Part shown: positions 32,708 to 40,763 of the stretch, one piece after another
How positions within the stretch are numbered: the stretch's first letter is position 1
Layout of the letters: every line of letters begins with the position of its first letter
Source: Williamsia sp.
GTDB taxonomy: Bacteria > Bacteroidota > Bacteroidia > Chitinophagales > Chitinophagaceae
NCBI GenBank assembly: GCA_015069695.1
Contig: JADCRZ010000016.1
Coordinates: 1 to 64,000 of the forward strand
Length of the DNA stretch: 64,000 bases
Direction of reading: 5' to 3'
Program-made: the position numbers and the translations under genes
The notes under the pieces: model-generated
Seen by the model: the letters and a program-made list of their open reading frames with translations, nothing else
What the model was told of the DNA's origin: nothing
The model's database searches: none

Positions 32708-35700
32708 TCATTTAAAAGTTAGATTAATACCAGCAGAAACGGTTTTGTTCAGGGGATACAAATACCCGAACGTGTCATAAGGATGTTCCGGGTCAACCCA
32801 TTTAACCTTGGTAATCGTAAACAGGTTGTATGCGTTTGCATACACACGGAAATTTTTGATGCCAACCCTGTCGAGCCATCTGCCAGGAAGCGTGTAGCCC
32901 AGCTCAATGCTCTTTAAACGCAGGTAAGCGCCGTTTTCATCATTGAAGGTAGAGTTCTCATCAGGCAGGGTTCCTGTGTAGGCAAAATGACCAGGCACCC
33001 ATACGGTAGAAGGACTGTATGGATCTGCCTTGGGGTCAGCCGGATGCCAGCGGTCCATAAATTGTTCCATCGCACCGGATTCTCCGTTGCCCCACAGTGG
33101 CTGGCGAAGCTGTTCGCCGTAGATCAGCGAACTTTTTGCAGAGCCCTGGAGCAGGAAGTTTAGATCAAACCCTTTGTACGAACCATCGAAAAGAAAACTG
33201 AAGTTCATCCATGGGTTCTGGTTGAACCGGTTGGGATGGTTGTCGTTGCCATTGATTTCTCCATCACCATTCCAGTCTTCATACCGGTAATCACCCGGAA
33301 GGGTTCCGCGGCCAATGTAATAAGGACTGTTGTAGATTTCATCCCATGACTGGAACTGTCCATTCCCTGTAAGACCAAAGTGAACACCCTGCAGGCGATC
33401 ATTCTGGTTGCCTGTCCAGTTAAGCCAGGAATTGCCGTAGGGGCTGCCTTCCACATACAAGCGTTTAACACGCGTTAAAGTGAAGATGCCCTTTGTATTG
33501 TACCGGAAGTTTCCGATCTGGTTTCTATGCGTAAGCTCGAGGTCGAAGCCGTAGGTAAGATCACTGTTTAAATTTTCCTGAGGCAGACCTGCACCTACTA
33601 CAGTGGGGATGCCACCCGCTCTTTGTGCGAGCAGGCCCTCTCTGCGGCGGCTGAAGATGTCGCCAGTAAAGCCCAGCTGACCTTTCCACAGATCAACATC
33701 CACACCCGCATCAAAAGCCTTGGCAGTATACCAGGTGATGTTTGGATTGGGGATGCCTTTGTTATCAGCGCTGGCAGTGAAGCTTCCATCAAACACATAG
33801 CCGCCGGTAAAGTTTCTGCTGCTGGTGCTTGTAGGATAGTTATAGCCTGAGATAAACTGATAAGTAGAAGCGCCGTCATCACCGGTCTTGCCGTAGGAAG
33901 CGCGGAATTTCAGGTTGCTGACAAATGAGAGCGCTTCTATATTTCTGAAAAACGGTTCTTCAGAAACACGCCAGCCCACAGACCCTGCCGGGAAGAAGCC
34001 CCATTGATGCCCGGGGGCGAACTTCGACGAGCCATCGTAGCGGAATAAGAATTCAGCCAGGTATCTGCTCTTGAATGCATAATTGTATTTTCCAACCAGG
34101 GCTTCGTTTGCATTGTCGTACAGTCCATCCGCAGCTGCATTCATGGTAGCCTGCTGCTGGTCAGACACACCGGCAAAGATATAAGGCAGGGGAAGCACCA
34201 GGTTTCTTTGCGCAAAGAAGTTATCGCCTGTTCTTTTTTGTATTTCCCCGAGCAGGAGTCCGCTCACAGCATGGTCGCCGAATGTCCGGTCGTAATTTGC
34301 GGAAACCTGGCCAAGGATCTGTGTTTTGAAATAAGATTCCCGTCTGATAAAGCTGGGCGACTGCCGCGTGTACTTTGTATAGGTTTTAGACGCGTCGTCA
34401 TACCTGTACTCATTGTACTCTTTTTGAAACAGGTTGGCACTCGACACATAATAGTCGTAGTTAAACAATCCCTTTACAAACAAGCCTTTTACGCCGGGAA
34501 CTTCATAGCGCAGGCTGGCCGCCGATTGAAACCATTTTTTGCCATACTTTTTGTAGCCGTCCACATCGGCATTCATAAATGCCAGCGGATTGTCACCTTC
34601 GATCAATCCGTAATAAAGTTTTGTCGGATCATTGTTTGCGTAGGCCGGAATCTGTGGCCCCTGCCGCCAGAAACCACGGACGATCCACCAGGAATCCTGG
34701 TAAGGCCGGTTCTGCTGATCCACCGTTCCATTCAGGTTCAGGTCGAAGGTAAGCCTGTTGGAAATTTTTGCCGTGATATTGGCCCGGAGGTTATACTTGT
34801 TGTAATTCAGGTCGCTTGATTTAAAGAAACCTTCCTGGTATAACTGTCCCAAGCCGGCGTAAAATGTAACGCGGTCGTTTCCTCCGGTTGCGCTTAAGTT
34901 GTGCATGGTTTGCGGCGCATATTTGGAGAATACCAGGGGATACCAGTCTGTACTTTGCTTTTTACCGGTTCTGTAATCTTCAAACTGCTGGTCGTTGAAC
35001 AAGGGACTGCCACCATTTACATTGTGCATGGCAGCTTCATTGCGAAGCGTCATGTATTGAATGGCATCTACGGTTGACGGAAGACCGGAGGGAATCTGCC
35101 AGGAGTAAGACCCGGAGTAATTTAATTCAAGTCTGTTGCTGGATCCTCTCTTTGTAGTCACCAGTACAACACCGTTGGCCGCGCGTACACCATATATAGC
35201 TGCAGAAGCATCTTTCAGCACAGACAGGTTATCGATGTCGTTCGGGTTTAACCGCTGCAGGTCATCAACGGTACGGGGAATACCATCAATCACGACCAGG
35301 GGTGTACCCATACCGCGGATGTCCAGGACGCTGTTGAATGCGCCGGGTTCCGCCGTGGTTTGGGTTACGCGTACACCCGCCACTTTGCCCGTCAGCATAT
35401 TCTGAACGTTTTCGTTTTTCGTGGTTACGATGTCTTCCCCCTTGATAGAGGAGACCGCACCAGTTAGCGTGGCTTTCTTTTGCGTTCCATAACCTACGAC
35501 CACTACATCCTGCATGGAGTTCGCGCTGGAGACCATCTGGATGTTGAGTGTGTTCTGCGTGCCCAGCCGCAGCTCCTGTGTATTCAGGCCTATATAGGTT
35601 ACTACCAGCGTACCGCCCCTTTCAGGTACGTTGAGCTGGAATTTGCCGGAGGGATCAGTGGTAGTTCCCCCCGGGCTGCCCTTGATCACGACGCTGGCCC

Positions 35701-35887
35701 CCTGAACAGGTTCGTTTTTTTCATTGACGACCGTTCCGCGGACAACGCGCTGCGCCTGGGCCCAAACAGATGCAGAAACAAATAAAAAGACCAGCGAGAA
35801 GAGTCTCAATAAATAGGGAAAGCGATTGCGTGTTGACAAATAATTGAGATGGGGTTCTCTACCAGCAGTTGCGGAGATTTTTCTCAT
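32708..35887 (-). CDS. SusC/RagA-family TonB-dependent transporter
   Basis: The 1059-residue protein has a long N-terminus with the hydrophobic signal at about 26-46 (LLRLFSLVFLFVSASVWAQA). The carboxypeptidase-regulatory-like domain GTVVNEKNEPVQGASVVIKG is at about 50-130, then MQDVVVVGYGTQKKATLTGA, the plug (VLKDASAAIYGVRAANGVVL) and the barrel ending in ISAGINLTFK-like sequence. The unusually long positively charged start could shorten to a later Met only with loss of the signal, so I keep this start. First structural gene of the mannoside operon. Confidence 0.95.
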   Translation of the reverse strand: MRKISATAGREPHLNYLSTRNRFPYLLRLFSLVFLFVSASVWAQAQRVVRGTVVNEKNEPVQGASVVIKGSPGGTTTDPSGKFQLNVPERGGTLVVTYIGLNTQELRLGTQNTLNIQMVSSANSMQDVVVVGYGTQKKATLTGAVSSIKGEDIVTTKNENVQNMLTGKVAGVRVTQTTAEPGAFNSVLDIRGMGTPLVVIDGIPRTVDDLQRLNPNDIDNLSVLKDASAAIYGVRAANGVVLVTTKRGSSNRLELNYSGSYSWQIPSGLPSTVDAIQYMTLRNEAAMHNVNGGSPLFNDQQFEDYRTGKKQSTDWYPLVFSKYAPQTMHNLSATGGNDRVTFYAGLGQLYQEGFFKSSDLNYNKYNLRANITAKISNRLTFDLNLNGTVDQQNRPYQDSWWIVRGFWRQGPQIPAYANNDPTKLYYGLIEGDNPLAFMNADVDGYKKYGKKWFQSAASLRYEVPGVKGLFVKGLFNYDYYVSSANLFQKEYNEYRYDDASKTYTKYTRQSPSFIRRESYFKTQILGQVSANYDRTFGDHAVSGLLLGEIQKRTGDNFFAQRNLVLPLPYIFAGVSDQQQATMNAAADGLYDNANEALVGKYNYAFKSRYLAEFLFRYDGSSKFAPGHQWGFFPAGSVGWRVSEEPFFRNIEALSFVSNLKFRASYGKTGDDGASTYQFISGYNYPTSTSSRNFTGGYVFDGSFTASADNKGIPNPNITWYTAKAFDAGVDVDLWKGQLGFTGDIFSRRREGLLAQRAGGIPTVVGAGLPQENLNSDLTYGFDLELTHRNQIGNFRYNTKGIFTLTRVKRLYVEGSPYGNSWLNWTGNQNDRLQGVHFGLTGNGQFQSWDEIYNSPYYIGRGTLPGDYRYEDWNGDGEINGNDNHPNRFNQNPWMNFSFLFDGSYKGFDLNFLLQGSAKSSLIYGEQLRQPLWGNGESGAMEQFMDRWHPADPKADPYSPSTVWVPGHFAYTGTLPDENSTFNDENGAYLRLKSIELGYTLPGRWLDRVGIKNFRVYANAYNLFTITKVKWVDPEHPYDTFGYLYPLNKTVSAGINLTFK

Positions 35888-36174
35888 AAAAGCAAGTTTT
35901 ATTTATAATGGCTGTGTAGTGTTTGCAAATCAATCGGCACGATGACCAGAAAGCAAAAAAGAGGCGGCAAATTTTCTCTGGAAGAAAAAGTAAATTTTTT
36001 TCATAAACAATCGTTTTAGTCGGTTTTAGCAGACAGGCAAAATGCTTGAGCAAGCCACTGCTAAATTTATAAAGGTTCGTTGACAACACAAAATTATTAT
36101 AATCTGCGATTCGGTATGTTAAGCAATTTTTACCAGCTTCCCGGCAGCCTGTTTTTATCAGCATTCCACTGCCT

Positions 36175-38007
36175 TCAAAAAGGGTTCAAACCCTGTTCTT
36201 TTATAAATGCTTTTACGACTTTGGCCGTGCTGCCGCCTTCATTGATCAGCGTGTAACGATCTGCCGCGGCAGGCACTGAAAAAGTTTCCGCATAATGATA
36301 CCTGACAAACGGGCCCTTTGCTGTTTTCACTTGTATGGAGCTACCTTCTACCAGCATCAGCACATGACAACTGCCGTTCGTTTCCACCTGTACCTCTCCA
36401 TCAAATTCAAGGCGGTGCACATCATAAAAATGCTCCGGGTGTGTAGGCAGGTACACCAATTTCCAATCTGCGCCTTCTTCGGCTATGGTTGGCCGTGAGA
36501 TCAGCTCCTGCCCTACCCGCTCTCCCTTGCGCTCAAACCGGAGGTTGTTGAACGCATGTTCGATATTGATAGCCCGGGGCTTACCATTGAGATCCAAACG
36601 CAGCCAGTCGTACATCTTGAATGTAAAGATGTAAGGCGTGGCGCTGATCTCCAGCACCAGGTTGTTGGCCCCTGCACTGTGAACCGTTCCGTTCGGGATC
36701 AGGAACAAATCGTGCTTGTGGGCAGGGTGCGCCTGAACCCACCGCCCGATCTCTACTTCGCTGCCTTTGTCCCTGCTTTCTTCCAGTACTGCCCGGAATT
36801 CTTCGGGGTGGACAGTTTCCTGAAACCCCAGGTATACCTGCGCCCCTTCCTTGCAGTCGAGGATATAATAAGTTTCATCCTGGGTGATGTGCTCGCCAAA
36901 TTCCTTTTGAATATAGGAAAGCGAAGGGTGGCACTGGATAGACAAATTGCCCCCATCCCAGGTATCCAGAAAATCAAACCGGATAGGAAATTCGTCCCCG
37001 AAAAGGGCTGCATGTTTGCCCAGCACAGAAGCACCTTCGGCAAACATGAGAAAGTCGAAGGACACTTCCAGCAGGCAACCGTTGCTTTCAAAAACAAGCC
37101 CGTTCTCTGGTACAATCATTTCAAACGACCACGCATAGTTGACCTCTTTGCGGCCCAGGCCATCCAGGTGTTCTTTCATCCACTGGCCGCCCCAGGCGCC
37201 CGGTTCAAACCAGGGTCTTACCCGGAACGCGCTGCGGCTCATGGCATGCAACCCGCTCATGAGCGTTTCGCCAAACATCCAGTTTATTGATTTATTCCAT
37301 TGTGCGTCTGCTACAACGGAGATCTTATCCAGTATCTTTTTCTTGTGTGCATTGAGCAGCACCCAGTCTACAAAATAAAAACGCTTGTACGCTTCTGCCG
37401 GATCAAGCGCTTCTTCGCATCCCAGGTTCTGGATGCTGCCGGCCCGCATGCGGTACTGGATCTCGTTCTTGGGCAAGTCCAGGTAAACCAGGGGAGCGTT
37501 CCAGTTTACCAGGGCTGCGCCTGTACCATATACGATTGTGAGGTCATGGTGAGCTTCCGGCTTTAGTTCGCTGATGGCATCCAGGGAGAACAGGTCATCC
37601 AGCCTGCGGGTGCACCTGGTGCCCCATAGTGAGTTGGGCACACCCAGGAATGGCGCTACCATCGCCTGAATTTCTGCTGCAGGCTTCAGGTAGCCGTCTA
37701 TGTTGATCCAGTTTGCTTCGATCTCTTTTTCTCTAAAAACTTCCTGCAGGTAATGCCTTACTTCTTTCCACAATACCCCACCGTATCCATCGAGTACAAC
37801 CTGTTGATGCGTGGCCATCCAGACAGCCAGGGAAGCATAGCCGCTAAAGATTTTTCCTCCTTCGAGGGAATGATAAGGATAGATCTGGTACCCCCTTCCT
37901 GTTTCATCCATGCTGATGTGCTGGGGTAACAAAGGCTGGGAACTTGATCTGTAGGCAGTTTCCAACAAATCTGTTTTGGTACGTGTATGCGAACTTGCTT
38001 CAAACAT
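36175..38007 (-). CDS. manA: class I mannose-6-phosphate isomerase with N-terminal kinase-like domain
   Basis: Start chosen at MFEASSHTRTK; the ATG at 38097 would add a hydrophobic stretch and run through the operator at 38040. The C-terminal 370 residues are a type I phosphomannose isomerase: FEPGAWGGQWMKEHL, the zinc ligands in QCHPSLSYIQKEFGEH, and LVLEISATPYIFTFKMYDW. About 220 N-terminal residues resemble a P-loop nucleoside-kinase fold (VVLDGYGGVLWKEVRHYL, IVYGTGAALVNWNAPLVYLD). The Walker A glycine-lysine is not evident, so catalysis there is doubtful. It interconverts mannose-6-phosphate and fructose-6-phosphate, closing the route from the GH92 enzymes and ROK kinase. Confidence 0.85.
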   Translation of the reverse strand: MFEASSHTRTKTDLLETAYRSSSQPLLPQHISMDETGRGYQIYPYHSLEGGKIFSGYASLAVWMATHQQVVLDGYGGVLWKEVRHYLQEVFREKEIEANWINIDGYLKPAAEIQAMVAPFLGVPNSLWGTRCTRRLDDLFSLDAISELKPEAHHDLTIVYGTGAALVNWNAPLVYLDLPKNEIQYRMRAGSIQNLGCEEALDPAEAYKRFYFVDWVLLNAHKKKILDKISVVADAQWNKSINWMFGETLMSGLHAMSRSAFRVRPWFEPGAWGGQWMKEHLDGLGRKEVNYAWSFEMIVPENGLVFESNGCLLEVSFDFLMFAEGASVLGKHAALFGDEFPIRFDFLDTWDGGNLSIQCHPSLSYIQKEFGEHITQDETYYILDCKEGAQVYLGFQETVHPEEFRAVLEESRDKGSEVEIGRWVQAHPAHKHDLFLIPNGTVHSAGANNLVLEISATPYIFTFKMYDWLRLDLNGKPRAINIEHAFNNLRFERKGERVGQELISRPTIAEEGADWKLVYLPTHPEHFYDVHRLEFDGEVQVETNGSCHVLMLVEGSSIQVKTAKGPFVRYHYAETFSVPAAADRYTLINEGGSTAKVVKAFIKEQGLNPF

Positions 38008-38039
38008 GCTATTTTGCAATCGATGCCCGGAAATAAAGT

Positions 38040-38055
38040 ATATGTACAAACATAG
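38040..38055. promoter_or_regulatory. GntR operator candidate at the manA/gntR divergent promoter
   Basis: ATATGT-ACAA-ACATAG is an inverted repeat with 5-bp perfect arms (TATGT/ACATA) and a 4-base spacer. The same layout, CTATGT-ATGT-ACATAG, occurs at 40541-40556 in front of the sulfatase gene. It lies between the isomerase start (38007) and the GntR start (38109), the expected position for autoregulation. Confidence 0.6.
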
Positions 38056-38108
38056 TAACATAACCGATATGCACCAATTTTTTATTTTTGCCCCCATCCC
38101 CTCTCCGC

Positions 38109-38840
38109 ATGAAACTGACTATCGACCATAAAAGTCCTGTGCCGCTTCACATCCAGGCAGAAGAATTGCTGCGCGGCATTATTGCCGATCCGCAGTATGC
38201 CAATGGCAAATTGTTGCCCAACGAGGTAGACCTGGCCAAGCAGCTGGCCATCTCACGCACCACCATCCGGCAGGCCCTGAACAAGCTGGTGTATGAAGGA
38301 CTGCTGATCCGCAAAAAAGGGATCGGCACCAAAGTGTCGGGCACGTCGGTAAGCTCCAAATCAAACAACTGGCTTTCTTTCTCGCAGGAGATGAAGGCCC
38401 GGGGCATTCCGATCAAAAATTTTGAGCTGCACATCAGCTGGGTGCTGCCCGATGAAACTGTTACCAATTTCTTTGAGATCAGCAAAGACAAAAAAATCCT
38501 CAAGCTCGAGCGGCTCCGGGGCAAACCGGAAGGCCCCTTTGTTTATTTTGTTTCTTATTTCCATCCACGGGTAGGGTTAACCGGAGAAGAAGATTTTAAA
38601 CGCCCCTTGTACGAGATCCTGGAAAAAGACCACCTGGTCATTGCCAACCTTTCACAGGAAGAGATCAGCGCCAAAGCGGCAGACAAGTTTATCGCGGCCA
38701 AGCTGGAGGTAGAACAAGGCAGTCCGATCTTATTCCGCAAACGGTTTGTGTTCGACCAGGGCGAACGGCCCATCGAGTACAACCTGGGTTTTTACAGAGC
38801 CGACAGCTTTGTGTATACGGTAGAAAGCAGGCGGGAGTAG
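38109..38840 (+). CDS. GntR-family regulator (HutC/UTRA subfamily)
   Basis: The winged helix (about 5-72) shows SPVPLHIQAEELLRGII, NEVDLAKQLAISRTTIRQAL and KLVYEGLLIRKKGIGTKVSG. A UTRA-type effector domain follows (about 95-240; ISKDKKILKLERLRGKPEGP, FVYFVSYFHP, RFVFDQGERPIEYNLGFYRAD). UTRA domains bind phosphorylated sugars, so mannose-6-phosphate is a natural inducer candidate. The gene is divergent from the isomerase, and paired palindromes suggest it controls both the mannoside operon and the sulfatase at 38937. Confidence 0.9.
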   Translation: MKLTIDHKSPVPLHIQAEELLRGIIADPQYANGKLLPNEVDLAKQLAISRTTIRQALNKLVYEGLLIRKKGIGTKVSGTSVSSKSNNWLSFSQEMKARGIPIKNFELHISWVLPDETVTNFFEISKDKKILKLERLRGKPEGPFVYFVSYFHPRVGLTGEEDFKRPLYEILEKDHLVIANLSQEEISAKAADKFIAAKLEVEQGSPILFRKRFVFDQGERPIEYNLGFYRADSFVYTVESRRE

Positions 38841-38849
38841 GCTGAACCA

Positions 38850-38929
38850 TTGTCTTGAACCCGGATTACACGGATCCACAGCCACCAATCCTGTAATCCG
38901 TGGATCCGTGTAATCCGGGTTCAAGACAA
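38850..38929. repeat. palindromic repeat family A, copy 3
   Basis: TTGTCTTGAACCCGGATTAC... (38850-38879) is the exact reverse complement of 38900-38929, 30 bp per arm with a 20-base spacer. It sits between the convergent gntR and sulfatase genes and could terminate both. Confidence 0.9.
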
Positions 38930-38936
38930 AAACACT

Positions 38937-40502
38937 TTACCTTTTCACATCATCCCCATACTTCTTTTGCAGGTCGATCAATCTTTTCTTTAATTCCTCC
39001 ACTGTTTTCGCATAGGCCTGTACTCCGTAAACATTGTGCATTTCGTCCGGGTCTTTTTGCAGGTCGTATAATTCCCAGGCATCAACGGGGTCATAAAAAT
39101 GCATCAGTTTGTAGCGGGCGGTTCTGATGCCGTAATGCGCTGTGAGCCCGAAAGATCTTTCATAATAGTGGTAATACACTTCCTTGCGCCAGCCTTTTGC
39201 TTTGTTGCCAGTGAGCAGAGGCTTCATAGATTCTCCCTGCATATCGGCAGGGATGGAGATGCCGGCAAAATCCAGCAGGGTAGGCGCAATGTCCAGGTTC
39301 AGGGTATACTGACTGAGCCGCTGGTTGGCTGCAATGGCCCGCGGGTAGCGGATCAGAAAGGGTGTGCGGAAAGATTCGCGGTACATAAACCGCTTGTCGT
39401 ACAGTCCATGCTCTCCCAGGTAAAAGCCCTGGTCTGATGTATAAATTACGATGGTATTGTGAGCCAGTCCTTTCTCATCGAGATAGCGGAGCACCCTTCC
39501 TACATTGTCATCAACTGATTGCACGCAACGCAGGTAATCTTCCATATAGCGTTGAAACTGCCAGCGCACCATTTCGTCCTTGGTCCGCAGCTTCTTAAAA
39601 TCCCGGAACTCCTCCGCATAGGCGCTGTCCCATACCCTTCTTTCCGGTGGTGTCAGTCTTTCTATTTCCCTTGCAAATTCAGCCGGGGCCCAGTCGTTGA
39701 TCTTTTGTACCGGACAGGAATCACAGGGCATCTTGCTGTCGTAGCGGATGTCCAGGTCTTCTTTTACCATGATCTGCTGCCGCTGCAGGGCAGGCTTGTT
39801 TTCGTAGGTGTCGTAAAATGTTCGGGGGAGCGGGAATGTTTTGTCGTTAAAAAGATGGAGGTACTTCAGCGGTGGCATCCAGTTGCGGTGGGGCGCTTTG
39901 TGCTGGAGCAGCAGGCAGAAAGGACCGTCCTTGTTTTTTTCCATCCACGAAAGGGACAGATCGGTGATCAGGTCGGTTACATATCCTGTGTAGCTGGTGT
40001 CCTTTCCCATTTTGATAAACTCCGGATTGTAATAATGCCCCTGGGCCGGTAAAACATTCCAATAATCAAAGCCGGTTGGCGTGCTCCATAGATGCCATTT
40101 CCCGATCACCGCTGTTTTGTACCCTTGTTGCTGCAAAATCTTGGGCAGGGTTTGCTGCGAGCTGTCGAAGAAGGTGCCGTTGTCCCTCAATCCATTCATG
40201 TGCGAGTACTTGCCGGTAAGCATAACCGCCCGGCTCGGACTGCAAACAGAATTGGTAACTGCCGCTTCCAGCATCAGGGCCCCTTCCCGCCCGATCCTGT
40301 CTATATTCGGCGTCCGGATCAGCTTACTGCTGTAAGCGCTCACTGCCTGGTAAGCATGATCGTCGGACATGATAAAGATGATATTGGGCTTTCCGGATGG
40401 TGTATTTTTTGCAGGATCACGTTGTTGTGAATAGAGGTATGGGGAAATGATCAACAACATGAGCAGCAGAAAGTACCTGCTTGATAAAGACGGACACACC
40501 AT
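38937..40502 (-). CDS. secreted sulfatase (S1 family, GlcNAc-6-sulfatase-like)
   Basis: Signal peptide about 1-26. Metal block IIFIMSDDHAYQAVSAY (41-57), formylglycine motif CSPSR at 87-91 in SVCSPSRAVMLTGKYSHMNG, and YTSDQGFYLGEHGLYDKRFM in the C-terminal half. The DDHAYQAVSAY opening and the DQGFYLGEHG block are typical of the subgroup containing N-acetylglucosamine-6-sulfatases, so sulfated GlcNAc of an N-glycan or mucin is a reasonable guess beside GH92 genes. Unlike the two sulfatases at 4914-7826 it has its own promoter with a GntR-type operator 37 bp upstream. Confidence 0.92.
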   Translation of the reverse strand: MVCPSLSSRYFLLLMLLIISPYLYSQQRDPAKNTPSGKPNIIFIMSDDHAYQAVSAYSSKLIRTPNIDRIGREGALMLEAAVTNSVCSPSRAVMLTGKYSHMNGLRDNGTFFDSSQQTLPKILQQQGYKTAVIGKWHLWSTPTGFDYWNVLPAQGHYYNPEFIKMGKDTSYTGYVTDLITDLSLSWMEKNKDGPFCLLLQHKAPHRNWMPPLKYLHLFNDKTFPLPRTFYDTYENKPALQRQQIMVKEDLDIRYDSKMPCDSCPVQKINDWAPAEFAREIERLTPPERRVWDSAYAEEFRDFKKLRTKDEMVRWQFQRYMEDYLRCVQSVDDNVGRVLRYLDEKGLAHNTIVIYTSDQGFYLGEHGLYDKRFMYRESFRTPFLIRYPRAIAANQRLSQYTLNLDIAPTLLDFAGISIPADMQGESMKPLLTGNKAKGWRKEVYYHYYERSFGLTAHYGIRTARYKLMHFYDPVDAWELYDLQKDPDEMHNVYGVQAYAKTVEELKKRLIDLQKKYGDDVKR

Positions 40503-40538
40503 GGCCAGACAGTTTGTGCCCGCAAAAATAAGGGAATA

Positions 40539-40558
40539 GACTATGTATGTACATAGTC
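40539..40558. promoter_or_regulatory. operator palindrome upstream of sulfatase gene
   Basis: GACTATGTA and TACATAGTC form a perfect 9-bp inverted repeat around TG. The inner CTATGT-N4-ACATAG matches the site at 38040, linking this gene to the nearby GntR regulator. Confidence 0.65.
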
Positions 40559-40763
40559 CTTTAAATACCTTCCTGCTTTAAACATTGTATAATACCGGTT
40601 TGAATCTGGTGGTGTGCAGTGGTGAGAAGGGATAAATGAAATGCATACGTAAAACACATGACGGCAGGGGTGGGTCTAAGATGTATACCATACCAGCTAA
40701 TTCAATCAGGTATAAGGTTGCACATTCAGGCCGGTTTCTGTGGGGGATTGGTGCGCGCGTTGC

